This document shows positions 1 to 9,848 of a stretch of 64,000 nt of DNA, piece after piece. Location: the NCBI GenBank assembly GCA_003415625.1, contig PYIU01000003.1:7378001-7442000 (forward strand), written 5' to 3'. Origin of the DNA: Aquanectria penicillioides. Its lineage: Eukaryota; Ascomycota; Sordariomycetes; Hypocreales; Nectriaceae. Both the position numbers and the translations under genes were made by a program. The notes beneath the pieces are model-generated. The model had not been told where the DNA came from. It saw only the letters and a program-made list of their open reading frames with translations, and made no database searches. The first letter of the stretch is position 1, and every line of letters starts with the position of its first letter.

Positions 1-2142
1 ATGGATGCTTGACACTGAGAAGGTTTGCCCATCTCCACACCCGAGTCATAACAAGATTGCGGCCTCTGGGTTGGTGGTCGACGAGGCGCAGGCTAAGCTG
101 ATGTGCGGCTTGTAGTTGCATTTCTATCAATGTGTGAGTGCGAGTGCGAGTGCGTATTTGTCAAGTACCGGCATCCTCGTGACCTCATCCGTTTGCCTCT
201 GTGACAATGCCGGAGAGTGGGCGAGGATCGAGAATGGCGTTCGTATCCCAGAAGCTGGAGCAGCGGGCCAGTTTCCAATACATTGGGAAGCGGGGGGGAT
301 CCAATCTAGCAAATAAACGATGGCCAGATCCACGGCGAGAGATGGGAACCGGAAAAAAAGGAAAGAAGAAAAAAAAAAAAAAAAAAAGAAAATGAGCATG
401 AGGATGAGACTACACCAAGAACTTTTTTTTTTACCAACTTCGCCTATTTGCCACAGGCTGCACTACGGTACACTACATTGCACTATTTCTTATAGAGTAC
501 CGTTCTTTTTCGGGTTGCTTGCTTCCGAGATGCCGCAAATTCTGCACCAGGCTGCTTCGCTCGAGTTGTTTTTTTTTTTCATGGCGCCCTGGGGATTATC
601 TGCAGCTACAATTAGGGATTGTCCTTGCACTGCGTCGACGCACTGATGCTCGAGATGTCGGTGCCCGTGTCGGGGGCGGCCAACATGGCTTTTTCTTCGG
701 TTTGCTGTTGGCCGACGAAGGGTTTCAAGACCTCCTTTTTTTGGTCACTAGCTCCCTGGATGGTGGATGCTTGTTGGATGTGAGTAAGAAAACGGCCTGT
801 TTGTGGTGGTGGTTGTTGGTGGTGGTGATGGTGCTATTCTGGTTGGTGTTGGTGCTGAAGTTGGACTATCTTGCGAGGCCTCACTCTCTCCCTCCCCTCT
901 CTATGGATGGAGGCTCTCCAGCCGATGACAGAGAGCCCTGTCGATCGGAGTCGTTGCCCCTGTCCCTTCCATGGCCCCCCCCGCGCCATCGTCTCACCGT
1001 TGCGTTGCCTCGCCCACAGTGACAGGTTTGACTTGCCGGGGGTCTTGTTGGCCCGTTGTTCTATTTTTCTTTTCCTTTCTTTTCCTTGTCATTTACCGTA
1101 TCCTCGTACTCTCGTACAGAGGTGCACCAAACACACGTAACGCACCCTGCGCGCCCGCCGCCGGCGCCGCCTCCTCCGCCGCCCTGACTTGTTCGTTTCC
1201 CTTGATTGCTTTTTCCTCCTCTCCCGTCATTCAACCCTTCCCCTTGCCCAGCGCCCGGCCCCAAAATAATCCCCAGGATCTCGGCCTCTGCGTGACGCTT
1301 GCGAACCGGGGCTGCCCGCCAGCCGGGGAAAGGATTGTGTCTCGCTGCGCCGCGGCCCTCGATTGGCCCGATGCCGTGGTTAGTGGCTGCGGTAGAGGGG
1401 AGCTGGGCTGCTGGGCCACCAAGCCCATCTCGCCAGTGGATCCAATAGTGCCCTCTGGCAGCCCTTGATGGGCTTGACGGCCCTGATTGTTTGTCCTCTG
1501 GGCCTTTTCCTTGGTCGGCTCTGGGCCGTCCTGGGATCCCTGACCAGCGAGGTCCCTGCTGGCCCGTGTTGGGGTCTCGGGTGATCGATTCAAAGTGACT
1601 GGTCGACAGCTCCGATCATTGGAAAATCCTCCGATGCGATGCTGCTAGCCCCAAGTCCCCAAGCACCCAACGGCACCGTCGCGGATCCCGACTCGTCGGC
1701 TTCCCCATGTGTACTCCGCAGCGACTCAGATCTCGGCCAGCCGGTTTAATCATCCAAGAGAGCGCCTCTCGTTCGATGGCAGAGGCGGGCCACCAGCCAT
1801 GTCTCCGCTCGAGGGCGCCTCTCCCTTGGCCATGCCATTGTTCTCCTGGGCACTGAGGGCCGGGGACCGGGGACTGGAGACTGGTGGCTGAGCGAGCCAG
1901 CAGAAAGCGGGCGAGGCAAAGGGGGACGAGGGACAGACAGACAGGCGAAGTGGATGAGTGAGCGAGCGGGTGAGTGATGCATGCGGCACTATGATAGAGT
2001 GAGTTGACTAGTGACTGAACTGAGCGAGCCAGCCCAGCGCCATGTTCCGTATCGCCCTGTGGATATCTTCTCTGTACGGGATGGATGTCTGTGTGTCTCC
2101 CTCTCTCCGTCTCTGTACAAGTCCGCGAGTGTGAGTGGTTGA

Positions 2143-2235
2143 TTTGTGTGAGTGTGTGTGAGTGAGTGAGTGAGTGTGAGTGAGTGAGTGAGTGTGAGTG
2201 AGTGAGTGAGTGAGTGAGTGAGTGAGTGTGTGAGT
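2143..2235. repeat. (GAGT)n / (TG)n microsatellite
   Basis: An imperfect tandem array of GTGA/GAGT tetranucleotides, interspersed with GT dinucleotides, lies in the upstream region of the ankyrin gene. On the minus strand it makes an artificial Ser-Leu-Thr-His-rich open frame, which should not be taken as a gene. Confidence 0.9.
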
Positions 2236-2907
2236 GCACATAGTACGTGCGTGTGTGCGCGCGTCGCGGAACGGGAAATCTGCGCTTGTCTCTTGTTGTC
2301 TGGCTGTCTTACTCGAGGCATCCCCGTTTAGCGTCTTGGCTGCATCGTCATTTGTCAAGAAAAAAAAAAAGCTTCCTTCTAAGATGCCAAAAGGTCGGAA
2401 AGGCGTGAAGGCAAAGGCCATGACGCACGCACACCCGCGCCCGACATGGTGCATTGTGCATTGTACAGATCCCGTAACCCGATGGCCACAAGACAGCGAC
2501 GCCCTCGAGCTCTCCGAAGCTCTCAATGGCTTCAAGGGTTGCGCCTTGGCTGGTCGGGCTTGCATCGTCTCCTCGTCTTGTCTCGTCTCGTCTCGCCTCT
2601 CTCTGTCTTGTCCTCAGCGCCTCCTCCGCTTCCAACCTTTCGCCTCCCCCCCCATTCTCTCCGTCTCTCTCTGTCTCTCTCTGCCTCTCTACGTCACTCA
2701 ACTTTGCCTCGTCCGTCACTCCCACCGCGCTCACCACAAAACTTACATACAGTGGCGTCCTGTTTGCTCTTCCCATTAGCCTCTAGTCCGTTGGCAGGCT
2801 GGCTGTGACTCCCTGCTGTGTAAAGACGTAGACTCAAAGTAGGCTCTGCGTGGCACTGCGTCCGAGACCCCCCTCTTTCGTCCTCTATGCTATGCCTCCT
2901 CCGTCCG

Positions 2908-2966
2908 TCCCTCCAACCCTCCAACCCTCCAACCCTCCAGCCCTCCATCCCTCCATCCCTCCACCG
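2908..2966. repeat. CCCTCCAA/CCCTCCAT short tandem repeat
   Basis: Seven or so imperfect copies of a CCCTCCAA / CCCTCCAT octamer follow one another. The strand composition is strongly asymmetric (pyrimidine-rich on the plus strand). It is part of the low-complexity leader of the ankyrin gene. Confidence 0.75.
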
Positions 2967-3510
2967 TCCGCTCCCCCGTCCGTGTGTGCTATGGACGGTG
3001 TCTAGTAGATAGGCTCGCTCGTCCTCGGGTCCCGTCCTGAAAGCCTGCCCTACGCCGTTCACGGTAGCATCGCCCTTTTGCTCGGACCTTGACCTGGTGT
3101 GGGGGGGGGGGAGGATGCGTTGATATCGATACGACGGTGCCGTCAGTTGGTCTTGGTCTCGGCCGCGACCCTAGCGGCCAGTCCATGCGTCGCCCCCAGG
3201 GCCCGCCTGCCAGGGGAATGCCCGCGTCAAAGCGGCCTCTAAGCAGGGGAGCAGGGAGACACCCCCCCTAGCGAGCTAGCCCCTGGCGGGCGATCCTAGA
3301 GGCGGAGTGGGTTCCTGATCTTGGGAACACTAGGATAAACTACTGGTACATTGGCGCCCCCGGCAGATCCGTAGCGCGCCAGGACGACATCTCCACAAGC
3401 CCGTCAAAGCGCGCGAAGGCGTCCCCTGTCGTCGTCGTCGTCCAGACTCCACGGGCATAACCATACTCACACACTCATACCAGTGCCTACCTCTTTACTA
3501 GTGCTTTCAC

Positions 3511-3514
<4 letters not shown>

Positions 3515-3548
<34 letters not shown>
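3515..3548. repeat. (AC)17 microsatellite
   Basis: A perfect dinucleotide AC array of 34 nt lies about 280 bp before the first ATG of the ankyrin-repeat gene. It may form Z-DNA or be length-variable between strains. No function is implied. Confidence 0.95.
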
Positions 3549-3550
<2 letters not shown>

Positions 3551-3827
3551 GCCCTTTGCCCCTCGCCAAGCACACCCCCCAGGATATTCTCCACGCCCCT
3601 CCCACTATACTAGTAAACCCACCCTCTGTTACTACGCCAGGTACGACGACACGGAGTCAGGATATCCACGCTGACCCGTCATGGAGCACCGCATGCGAGG
3701 GCACTCGCTCGACCTGGACCGAGCTGGGCGTGTCCTCGCAGCGCCATAAAGTCTGGTCCTTCCGCAATCGACATCCTCTAAAGAGGAAGCCTCGTCCACT
3801 TTCAATCCGTCCTCGACTCTTCCCAGA

Positions 3828-6809
3828 ATGAACTCACATCACTTGACAGTGGGTACAGAGAAAATCGACAAGGAATACTCCTTCATCGAAGCCCTCTCTC
3901 TTGGTCCCCGGGAATCCCTGGCCTTGGTCTCCAAAGAAGCCCTTGGTCTTCACTCCGGCCCCAGCACTCCCACGCTGCCCACGGCTCCCATCATCCCGCA
4001 CTCCCACTCCATCCACAAATCTCCCCCCGCAAGCCTTCACCACCAGAGCCCCTCTCCTCTACCCCGTACTCTGACCACCAAGAAGAGCGCAGTCATGTCT
4101 GGCTCCATGAAGGCGCAGTCGCAATGCTTGGAGCTCTGCCACAAGACCACGTCGGTGGGTGACCGGGTTTCGATCCGCATGCTCGAGTACCTCAGCACAG
4201 TCACCAAGCAGCCCCACGGCCTCGACACCCTCGCCCACGACTTCCTCGACACATGCGAGATTCTCTTCTCCATCGAAGCTGGCCTCGGCGAATGCATCCG
4301 CACTAACCAGACCTTCCCCTCCGATGTCATCTCGGAGCTGAGCAAAAAGTTCCGTGTCACCCAGGCCGACTTCCAGCTGCTCGAACAGCTGCTCGGCAGG
4401 TATCTCGAGAACGAGCGCAAGGGCGCCATGGGCCGCATGCGCCGCGGCTGGGGCAAGATCTTCGGCGACAACGACATCGAGAAGATGATTGCCGCCCTCG
4501 GCAAGACTCGCGAGAGCCTCCGCATGAGCGCCCTGATGTTCCAGTGGAGCCTGGGCAACGAGAAGATCGAGCGGGAAATGGGCATTGGCTACACCGGCCT
4601 GGCCGCCGCCCTCGACCGCATGGACAGCCGCGCCGGCATCGCTCGCTCCAAGACGTCCGACGGCCACTCGCAGTACCGCCCGTCGTCGTCTTCGCAGCAC
4701 CGCGGCGTCGAGGGCCACGGCGTCCTTCAATCGCAGCAGCCTCCTCTGCCTCCTCTGCCGTGGACTGAGCGCTCCTCGTCCATCCACCAGAACGCCTCTA
4801 TGCACCAAGAGTCCGTTTCCCACCCTGATCTGCGCCACTACAGCGGCGCCACCGGCCACACGGCCAGCTCTATCAGCTCCAACGAGCGATATCACTCCGG
4901 CACCACTGCCACGTTTGACCGGATGAGCACCTTTGACGAGGCCCACGAGACCCGCTCCCACTCCGGCATGTCGGAGCCCGAGGCCAGCCTCGAGGAGCTC
5001 GCCGGCCTCGACCTCAACTCCAACAAGGTCGTCCGCATCAAGGCCGAGCCGGCGGCTATGCCTCGCTGGAACCCTCGCAGCGCTAGCGGCTCTGATGCCG
5101 CCAACCTGAAGAGCGCTTTGCTCTCTGCCGTCCGCGGCAAGAACCACAAGCTCGTCGAGCAGCTCCTCGACCGCGGCGTCTCTCCCAACACCGGCCCCGA
5201 CCACGTGGTGCTCAAGGAGGCTGCCATGAGCGGCGACTCGGAGAGCGTCCGCCTCCTGCTCCTCTTCGGCGCCGACCCCGACATCGCTGACCGCGACGGC
5301 CTCACTCCTCTCGTCGCCGCCGTCGACCGAGGCTCCCTGGCCTCTGCCGTCCACCTCCTCAAGTACGGCGCCGACCCCAACCTGACCGTCTCTCAGGACC
5401 ACGAGACTCCCCTCGCTGAGGCCTGCATTACCAACAAGGTTAACTTTGTCCACCTCCTGTTGATCTACGGAGGCGACCCCAACTTGCTCACCTCCAGCGG
5501 CGACACCACCATCATTGCCGCCACCAACAAGAAGGCACCCAAGAAGCTCACGGAGCTCCTCCTCGACTACGGCGCCGACCCCGACCTGAAGAGCAGGGAG
5601 GGCAAGACTGCCCTGTTCGAGGCCATCCAGAACGCCCGCGTCGACATCGTCCAGGACCTCCTGGACCACGGCGCCAACCCCAACTTGCCCGGTCCCAAGC
5701 ACATGCTCTGGCCCGCCACCTACCAGACTGCTTGTCTGCAGGCCCTGCTCACTGCCGGCGCCGACCACAAGAAGGCCCCCGGTATCATGGAGCTGGCCAC
5801 CAGTGTCAACAACCTCGAGTCCGTCCGTGTGCTCCTCAAGGCCGGTGTCGACCCCAACGCCAAGAAGGATGGTGTCTACACTCCTCTTTGCACCTCCATT
5901 CGTGACAACCGTCCCGATATCTTCCAGCTCCTCCTGAGCAACGGAGCTGACCCCAACACCCCGGCCAGCGAGTACCCGGCCTTCAAGTGCATCACGCACA
6001 ACCGCCTCCAGTACCTCCCCAAACTTGTCGCCGCCGGCGCCAGCCTGACCTCGCCCAAGGGTATCGTCGAGACTGCCGTTGCCGTCAACAACATGGAGGC
6101 CCTCAACTGGCTCCTCGACCAGGGCATGAACCCCAACGAGAAGAACCCCAAGGGTCACTCCCCTCTTACCACCGCCATCCGCGAGAACCGCACCGAGATG
6201 GTCGAGGCCCTCCTTGGCCGAGGCGCCGACCCCAACATCCGCGGCCAGGACTGGCCCGTCTGCATGGCAGTCAAGAACCCCCCCGTTCTCAAGCGCATCC
6301 TCTCCGTGCTTGCTGAGCCCCGTGCCTTCAAGGGTGTCATGGAGATGGCCGTCGTTGCCGGCCAGCTTGAGTCTGTCAAGCTCCTTATCGCCGCCGGCGT
6401 GTCCGTCGAGGACAAGAACGGTGGTGTCTTCTCTCCCCTCACCTCCGCCATCCGTGAGGACCGCCGAGACATCGTCTCCTTCCTCGTCACCGAGGGTGGT
6501 GCCGACGTCAACGCCCCCGGAGAGCATCTCCCCATTGTCAAGGCTCTCAGGAGACACCGCGATGACACCGAGATCCTCGAGTTCCTCCTCGAGAACGGCG
6601 CAGACCCCAACAAGCTCTACCGTGGCTGGAACGCCATCATGCAGGCCGTCGAGAACGGTGACGAGTCCGTTCTTCGCCTGCTCGCCGAGAAGTCCGGCTT
6701 CGACCTCGAGGTCCGTGATGAGCTCAACCGCAATGTCACCGAGATTGCTGCTTCCCGCGGTTGGGAGGAGGCTGTCGAAATTCTCTATGAGGGCCGCATC
6801 AAGCGGTAA
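3828..6809 (+). CDS. Ankyrin-repeat protein, 993 aa
   Basis: A single uninterrupted frame encodes a probable protein-interaction scaffold. Residues from about 425 to the C-terminus form a continuous run of roughly fifteen ankyrin repeats, seen from recurring LLxxGADPN cores such as LLLLFGADPDIADRDGLTPL and LLDYGADPDLKSREGKTAL. Residues about 90-240 form a conserved-looking helical N-terminal domain that starts MSGSMKAQSQCLELCHKT. A Ser/Pro/Gln-rich linker separates the two. The first ATG is at 3828, but the next one at 4095 (Met90) starts the conserved part. Residues 1-89 are Ser/Pro/His-rich and may be 5' leader, so a 904-aa product is a real alternative. No signal peptide or membrane segment is evident. 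A long antisense frame opposite the repeats is a by-product of GC-rich third codon positions. The molecular partner is unknown. Confidence 0.9.
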   Translation: MNSHHLTVGTEKIDKEYSFIEALSLGPRESLALVSKEALGLHSGPSTPTLPTAPIIPHSHSIHKSPPASLHHQSPSPLPRTLTTKKSAVMSGSMKAQSQCLELCHKTTSVGDRVSIRMLEYLSTVTKQPHGLDTLAHDFLDTCEILFSIEAGLGECIRTNQTFPSDVISELSKKFRVTQADFQLLEQLLGRYLENERKGAMGRMRRGWGKIFGDNDIEKMIAALGKTRESLRMSALMFQWSLGNEKIEREMGIGYTGLAAALDRMDSRAGIARSKTSDGHSQYRPSSSSQHRGVEGHGVLQSQQPPLPPLPWTERSSSIHQNASMHQESVSHPDLRHYSGATGHTASSISSNERYHSGTTATFDRMSTFDEAHETRSHSGMSEPEASLEELAGLDLNSNKVVRIKAEPAAMPRWNPRSASGSDAANLKSALLSAVRGKNHKLVEQLLDRGVSPNTGPDHVVLKEAAMSGDSESVRLLLLFGADPDIADRDGLTPLVAAVDRGSLASAVHLLKYGADPNLTVSQDHETPLAEACITNKVNFVHLLLIYGGDPNLLTSSGDTTIIAATNKKAPKKLTELLLDYGADPDLKSREGKTALFEAIQNARVDIVQDLLDHGANPNLPGPKHMLWPATYQTACLQALLTAGADHKKAPGIMELATSVNNLESVRVLLKAGVDPNAKKDGVYTPLCTSIRDNRPDIFQLLLSNGADPNTPASEYPAFKCITHNRLQYLPKLVAAGASLTSPKGIVETAVAVNNMEALNWLLDQGMNPNEKNPKGHSPLTTAIRENRTEMVEALLGRGADPNIRGQDWPVCMAVKNPPVLKRILSVLAEPRAFKGVMEMAVVAGQLESVKLLIAAGVSVEDKNGGVFSPLTSAIREDRRDIVSFLVTEGGADVNAPGEHLPIVKALRRHRDDTEILEFLLENGADPNKLYRGWNAIMQAVENGDESVLRLLAEKSGFDLEVRDELNRNVTEIAASRGWEEAVEILYEGRIKR

Positions 6810-7381
6810 ATTATCCTTACATGCGGCGTTTTATTGTTCCTTGTACGATGTCTAAAGAACATATTGGGTAATTCTTATGACGATGGCCTACGGGACCATT
6901 TCTTTTTTGTTTTTTTCTCTAATTTCTTTTGTGTTTTTTTTTCTTTGGAGTAGGGAGGGGATTCGGTTTCAACTCGGCAAGGGGACAGAAAGGAAGGGGG
7001 CGGGGGGGGGAGGTGGAGTTGGGGTGGTTGAAGCACTTACATCGTTCCGGCTGGACATGTCGAACTATTTTCCTTGAACACTTTGTACGTCTGATTCCAT
7101 AGAGCTCTTGGCCTACTGTAATTCTCATGCATCCAGACGAGGCCCCTTCGCATTTTCTTTGCTTGTCAAACACAATACCAGATTTCCTAGATAAAATGAT
7201 TTGTTCCTGATATGCTTGAAACTATTCGAATGTGAATCACTCTGGCTTAGACACTGAAAGAAAGACAGACCAGATATAATGCGTCTGTGCATGATAGTTG
7301 AATTATTTCATGTAATTTATTTACTTCATTTCATCGAAGTTTTTTTCCTAGGTCATAAAACATTCATTTCATTCTTTGTCT
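6810..7381. other. Intergenic, tail-to-tail 3' ends
   Basis: This 0.57-kb spacer lies between the 3' ends of the ankyrin gene (plus) and the aldehyde dehydrogenase gene (minus). It is T-rich near 6900-6950 and G-rich near 6990-7030. I see no gene in it. It should hold both polyadenylation regions. Confidence 0.7.
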
Positions 7382-8852
7382 TTACAGTTTGGTACCCATG
7401 TTCACATGAACCGCCTTGATCTGCGAGTACGCCTCGAGACCGGCCTCGCCCAGCTCGCGGCCGATGCCGCTCTGCTTGACACCTCCAAACGGCACGCGGG
7501 GATCGCAGTCCTGGCTGCTGTTGATCCAGACCATGCCGGCCTCGATCTCGGAGGCGACGCGGTGGGCGCGCTCCAGGTTGGTGGTGAAGGCGGCTGCGCC
7601 CAGGCCATAGGTGCTGTCGTTGGCCAGGGTGATGGCCTCCTCCTCGGTCTTGAAGGTGGCGATGGCGACGACGGGGCCGAAGATCTCCTCGCGGAAGATG
7701 CGCATCGAGGGCTTCACCTCGGTGAAGACGGTCGGGGCGATAAAGAAGCCCTTGCCCTTGTCACCGACCTTGACGGGCTCGCCGCCGGACACGAGCTTGG
7801 CACCCTCCTTCTTGCCAATCTCGACGTAGTCGAGGATTCGGTCGTACTGGACCTTGGAGACCTGGGGGCCCTGGTAGGCATCCTTGTCCCATTGGTTGCC
7901 CACCTTGCTGACCGTCTTAACCGTGTTGAGGTATTCGGCCAGGAACTTTTCGTAGATTGTCTCCTGGACCAAGATTCGCGACGTAGCTGTGCAGATCTGG
8001 CCTTGGTTGGACATGATACCGAGGTGGGACCACTTGACGGCCTGCTCGAGATCGGCGTCGTCAAAGACGAGGAGAGGCGACTTGCCGCCAGTCTCGAGAG
8101 TGATGTTCTTGAGCGTCTTGGCAGCTAGACTCATGATGTTGGTGGCGGTTGCGGTGGAGCCAGTGAAGGCGACCTTGTCGACAAGGGGATGCTGCACTAG
8201 AGCAGCCCCAGTGTCCCGGCCGAGGCCGTTGAGGAAATTGACCACGCCGGGGGGGAAGCCGGCCTTCATGAAGAGCTCGCCAAAGACAAGGATGCTGAGG
8301 GGAGTCTGCTCGGCGGCCTTGAGGACGACGGTGTTGCCGCACGCCAGAGCAGGGCCCAGCTTCCAGGTGGCCATGGAGAGAGGATAGTTCCAGGGGATGA
8401 TCTGGGCCACCACGCCGATGGGTTGGCGGAGGGTGTAGGCGAACTTTTGGGGAGTGGTGCCGATGGTCTGGCCGAACGTCTTGTCGGCCCAGCCGGCGTA
8501 GTATCGGATCACGGCAACGGCCTCGACCAAGTCGACCTCCAGGGCCTCGTTATAGGTCTTGCCTGTTTATATTTGTCAGAGGATAGCTGCTAATAAGTTG
8601 ATTGAAGGCATGGACATACCGTTGTCCCAAGCATCTAGAGTGGCAAACAACTCCTTGTTCTCCTCCATGAGATCCGCAAGACGGAACATCAGTTGGCCTC
8701 GGTCTGAGGCGGGGAGAAGCTTCCACGAGGGGTGTCTCAGCGCAGCGTGGGCTGCCTTGACGGCCTTGTCCACATCATTGGGATCGGCGGCCTGAACAGT
8801 GGCAATAACTTCCTCGGTGCTTTCATGGCGTCAGTAGATTGAATCGGGATGG

Positions 8853-8896
<44 letters not shown>

Positions 8897-9038
8897 AGAA
8901 TTTCACTCACGCGGGGTCAATAGAGCTTATGGTCTGGCCACTGGACGACTCGACAAACTCGTTGTTGATGAACAGGCCAGTTGGCTGGGCGATCTTGACT
9001 CCGTTGGGAGCCACCAAGTCGACGACCGGGGGCGCCAT
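7382..9038 (-). CDS. NAD(P)+-dependent aldehyde dehydrogenase, 502 aa
   Basis: The product oxidises an aldehyde to the carboxylic acid. Three exons join cleanly: 9038-8911, 8819-8620 and 8562-7382, with introns bounded by GTGAGT...AG and GTATGT...CAG. The protein starts MAPPVVDLVAPNGVKIAQPT and ends MGTKL, the usual length of the family (about 500 aa). Visible motifs are the NAD-binding segment PWNYP, FTGSTATA, the general base Glu266 in LETGGKSP and the catalytic Cys300 in NQGQICTA, followed by EEIFGPV. There is no mitochondrial presequence or peroxisomal tail, so it is probably cytosolic. It resembles fungal AldA-type enzymes, but the substrate cannot be read from the sequence. Intron 1 contains a (GA)19 tract. 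It lies tail-to-tail with the ankyrin gene and precedes other catabolic genes. Confidence 0.95.
8857..8894. repeat. (AG)19 microsatellite in an intron
   Basis: A 38-nt perfect AG array lies inside intron 1 of the aldehyde dehydrogenase gene (8820-8910) and makes up over 40% of that intron. On the coding strand it is a CT tract between donor and acceptor, so its length could influence splicing. Confidence 0.95.
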
Positions 9039-9848
9039 TGTGATAATCTAAATGAGGGGAGTGCCTTGCTTCTGGTCTTGTTTTCTTCTTTTCTAAACTG
9101 ATAAAGGGACAAGGGATAAGATGCGGGATGCAAGATGCTGGGAAGCAGAATGAGCAATGCCACAGATTTACAAGGAAGACGGGGTTTCTTCTTTTATCAA
9201 CGACGGGGGCCGAGATGGGGGAAATGGATACCGGTACTGCTCCTCTTCGCAGCGAGGAAGGCGTCTCGGTTTCAAGCAAGCAATTCAGAGAAAAGAGGCG
9301 GCTCTCGTCGAGCATCGCCAGCCGCCGGCGTCTGATTCGTCGGGTGGCGCGACGAGCCCCGATAGTACGAGCTGTTCGCGGGGTAAGCAATCTACGAGAT
9401 GAGCAATCAGGGCGGATTCGCAGAGGCGCGGAAACCTGCCAAAATGGAAATGGCTGTCCTTTGTCCACCCTGTCCACCACGAAATGCGCTTCAACTGCCG
9501 TTTCGGGCAGGCGGACTAGCATCAAACGGGAATGCCAGGCGAGACGGACTGGCGATTGGTAATCATGGTGTTTAATTTAACAGATTCATGTGTGTGTACT
9601 GAGTGCGGATGGATATCTTTCTAATTTTTGTCATCTTTGCCGCCTCGCTAAATGATGGACTCGGAAAGGCTTCAGGCTTCAGGCTTCAGGCTTCAGGCTT
9701 CAGGCTTCAGGCTTCAGGCTTCAGGCTTCAGGCTTCAGGCTTCAGTCCTCCGGCGCCGAGTCAATAATTCCGTGAGGGGATTTGGGGACAATTCTCCACT
9801 CGAGGCAAAGCTGGCCCCATCTCGTGCGTGCGTGTCTGGTGTCCCACT
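9039..9848. other. Intergenic: aldehyde dehydrogenase promoter and epimerase 3' end
   Basis: Both flanking genes are on the minus strand. The part next to 9038 should be the promoter and leader of the aldehyde dehydrogenase gene. The distal part contains the heptamer tandem repeat listed separately and then the 3' end of the SDR epimerase gene. I see no further coding sequence. Confidence 0.6.
9668..9744. repeat. Tandem heptamer repeat, 11 copies of GGCTTCA
   Basis: Eleven perfect, uninterrupted copies of the 7-mer GGCTTCA span 77 nt. They lie in intergenic DNA between the aldehyde dehydrogenase promoter and the epimerase 3' end. The plus strand stays open in all three frames through the array, so an apparent ORF across it is an artefact. 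Confidence 0.97.

Larger units (their letters stand above)
1..3827. other. Long low-complexity upstream region of the ankyrin-repeat gene
   Basis: No convincing protein-coding gene is visible in these 3.8 kb. Open frames exist on both strands, but they are short, rich in simple repeats and show no recognisable domain. The stretch contains poly-A and poly-T tracts (about 367-388, 421-431, 571-580), CT-rich segments, a (GAGT)n tract, CTCC-type repeats (about 2910-2965) and an (AC)n tract just before the ankyrin gene. Such long structured upstream regions are common in front of regulatory genes of filamentous fungi, so I read it as promoter plus 5' leader, possibly with upstream ORFs. A non-coding RNA or 5'-UTR introns cannot be excluded. 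Confidence 0.5.

Noticed and set aside
519..1022. Plus-strand frame of 167 codons upstream of the ankyrin gene
   Set aside because: Low-complexity composition (Phe, Leu, Val and Gly runs from simple repeats) without recognisable domain.
1616..2565. Overlapping minus-strand open frames rich in Thr-His-Ser-Leu
   Set aside because: They are produced by the GAGT/TG microsatellite and have no start context, domain or splice structure.
3309..3330. GTTCC/GGAAC inverted repeat resembling an operator
   Set aside because: A single short inverted repeat in a 3.8-kb low-complexity region is expected by chance.
4059..6557. 832-codon open frame antisense to the ankyrin gene
   Set aside because: It is rich in Gly, Val, Asp and Glu, and mirrors the repeat period of the sense gene. 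GC-rich third positions of the sense strand remove antisense stops. No domain is visible.
7376..8128. 250-codon plus-strand frame over the aldehyde dehydrogenase
   Set aside because: Exact antisense of a well-supported exon; no independent features.
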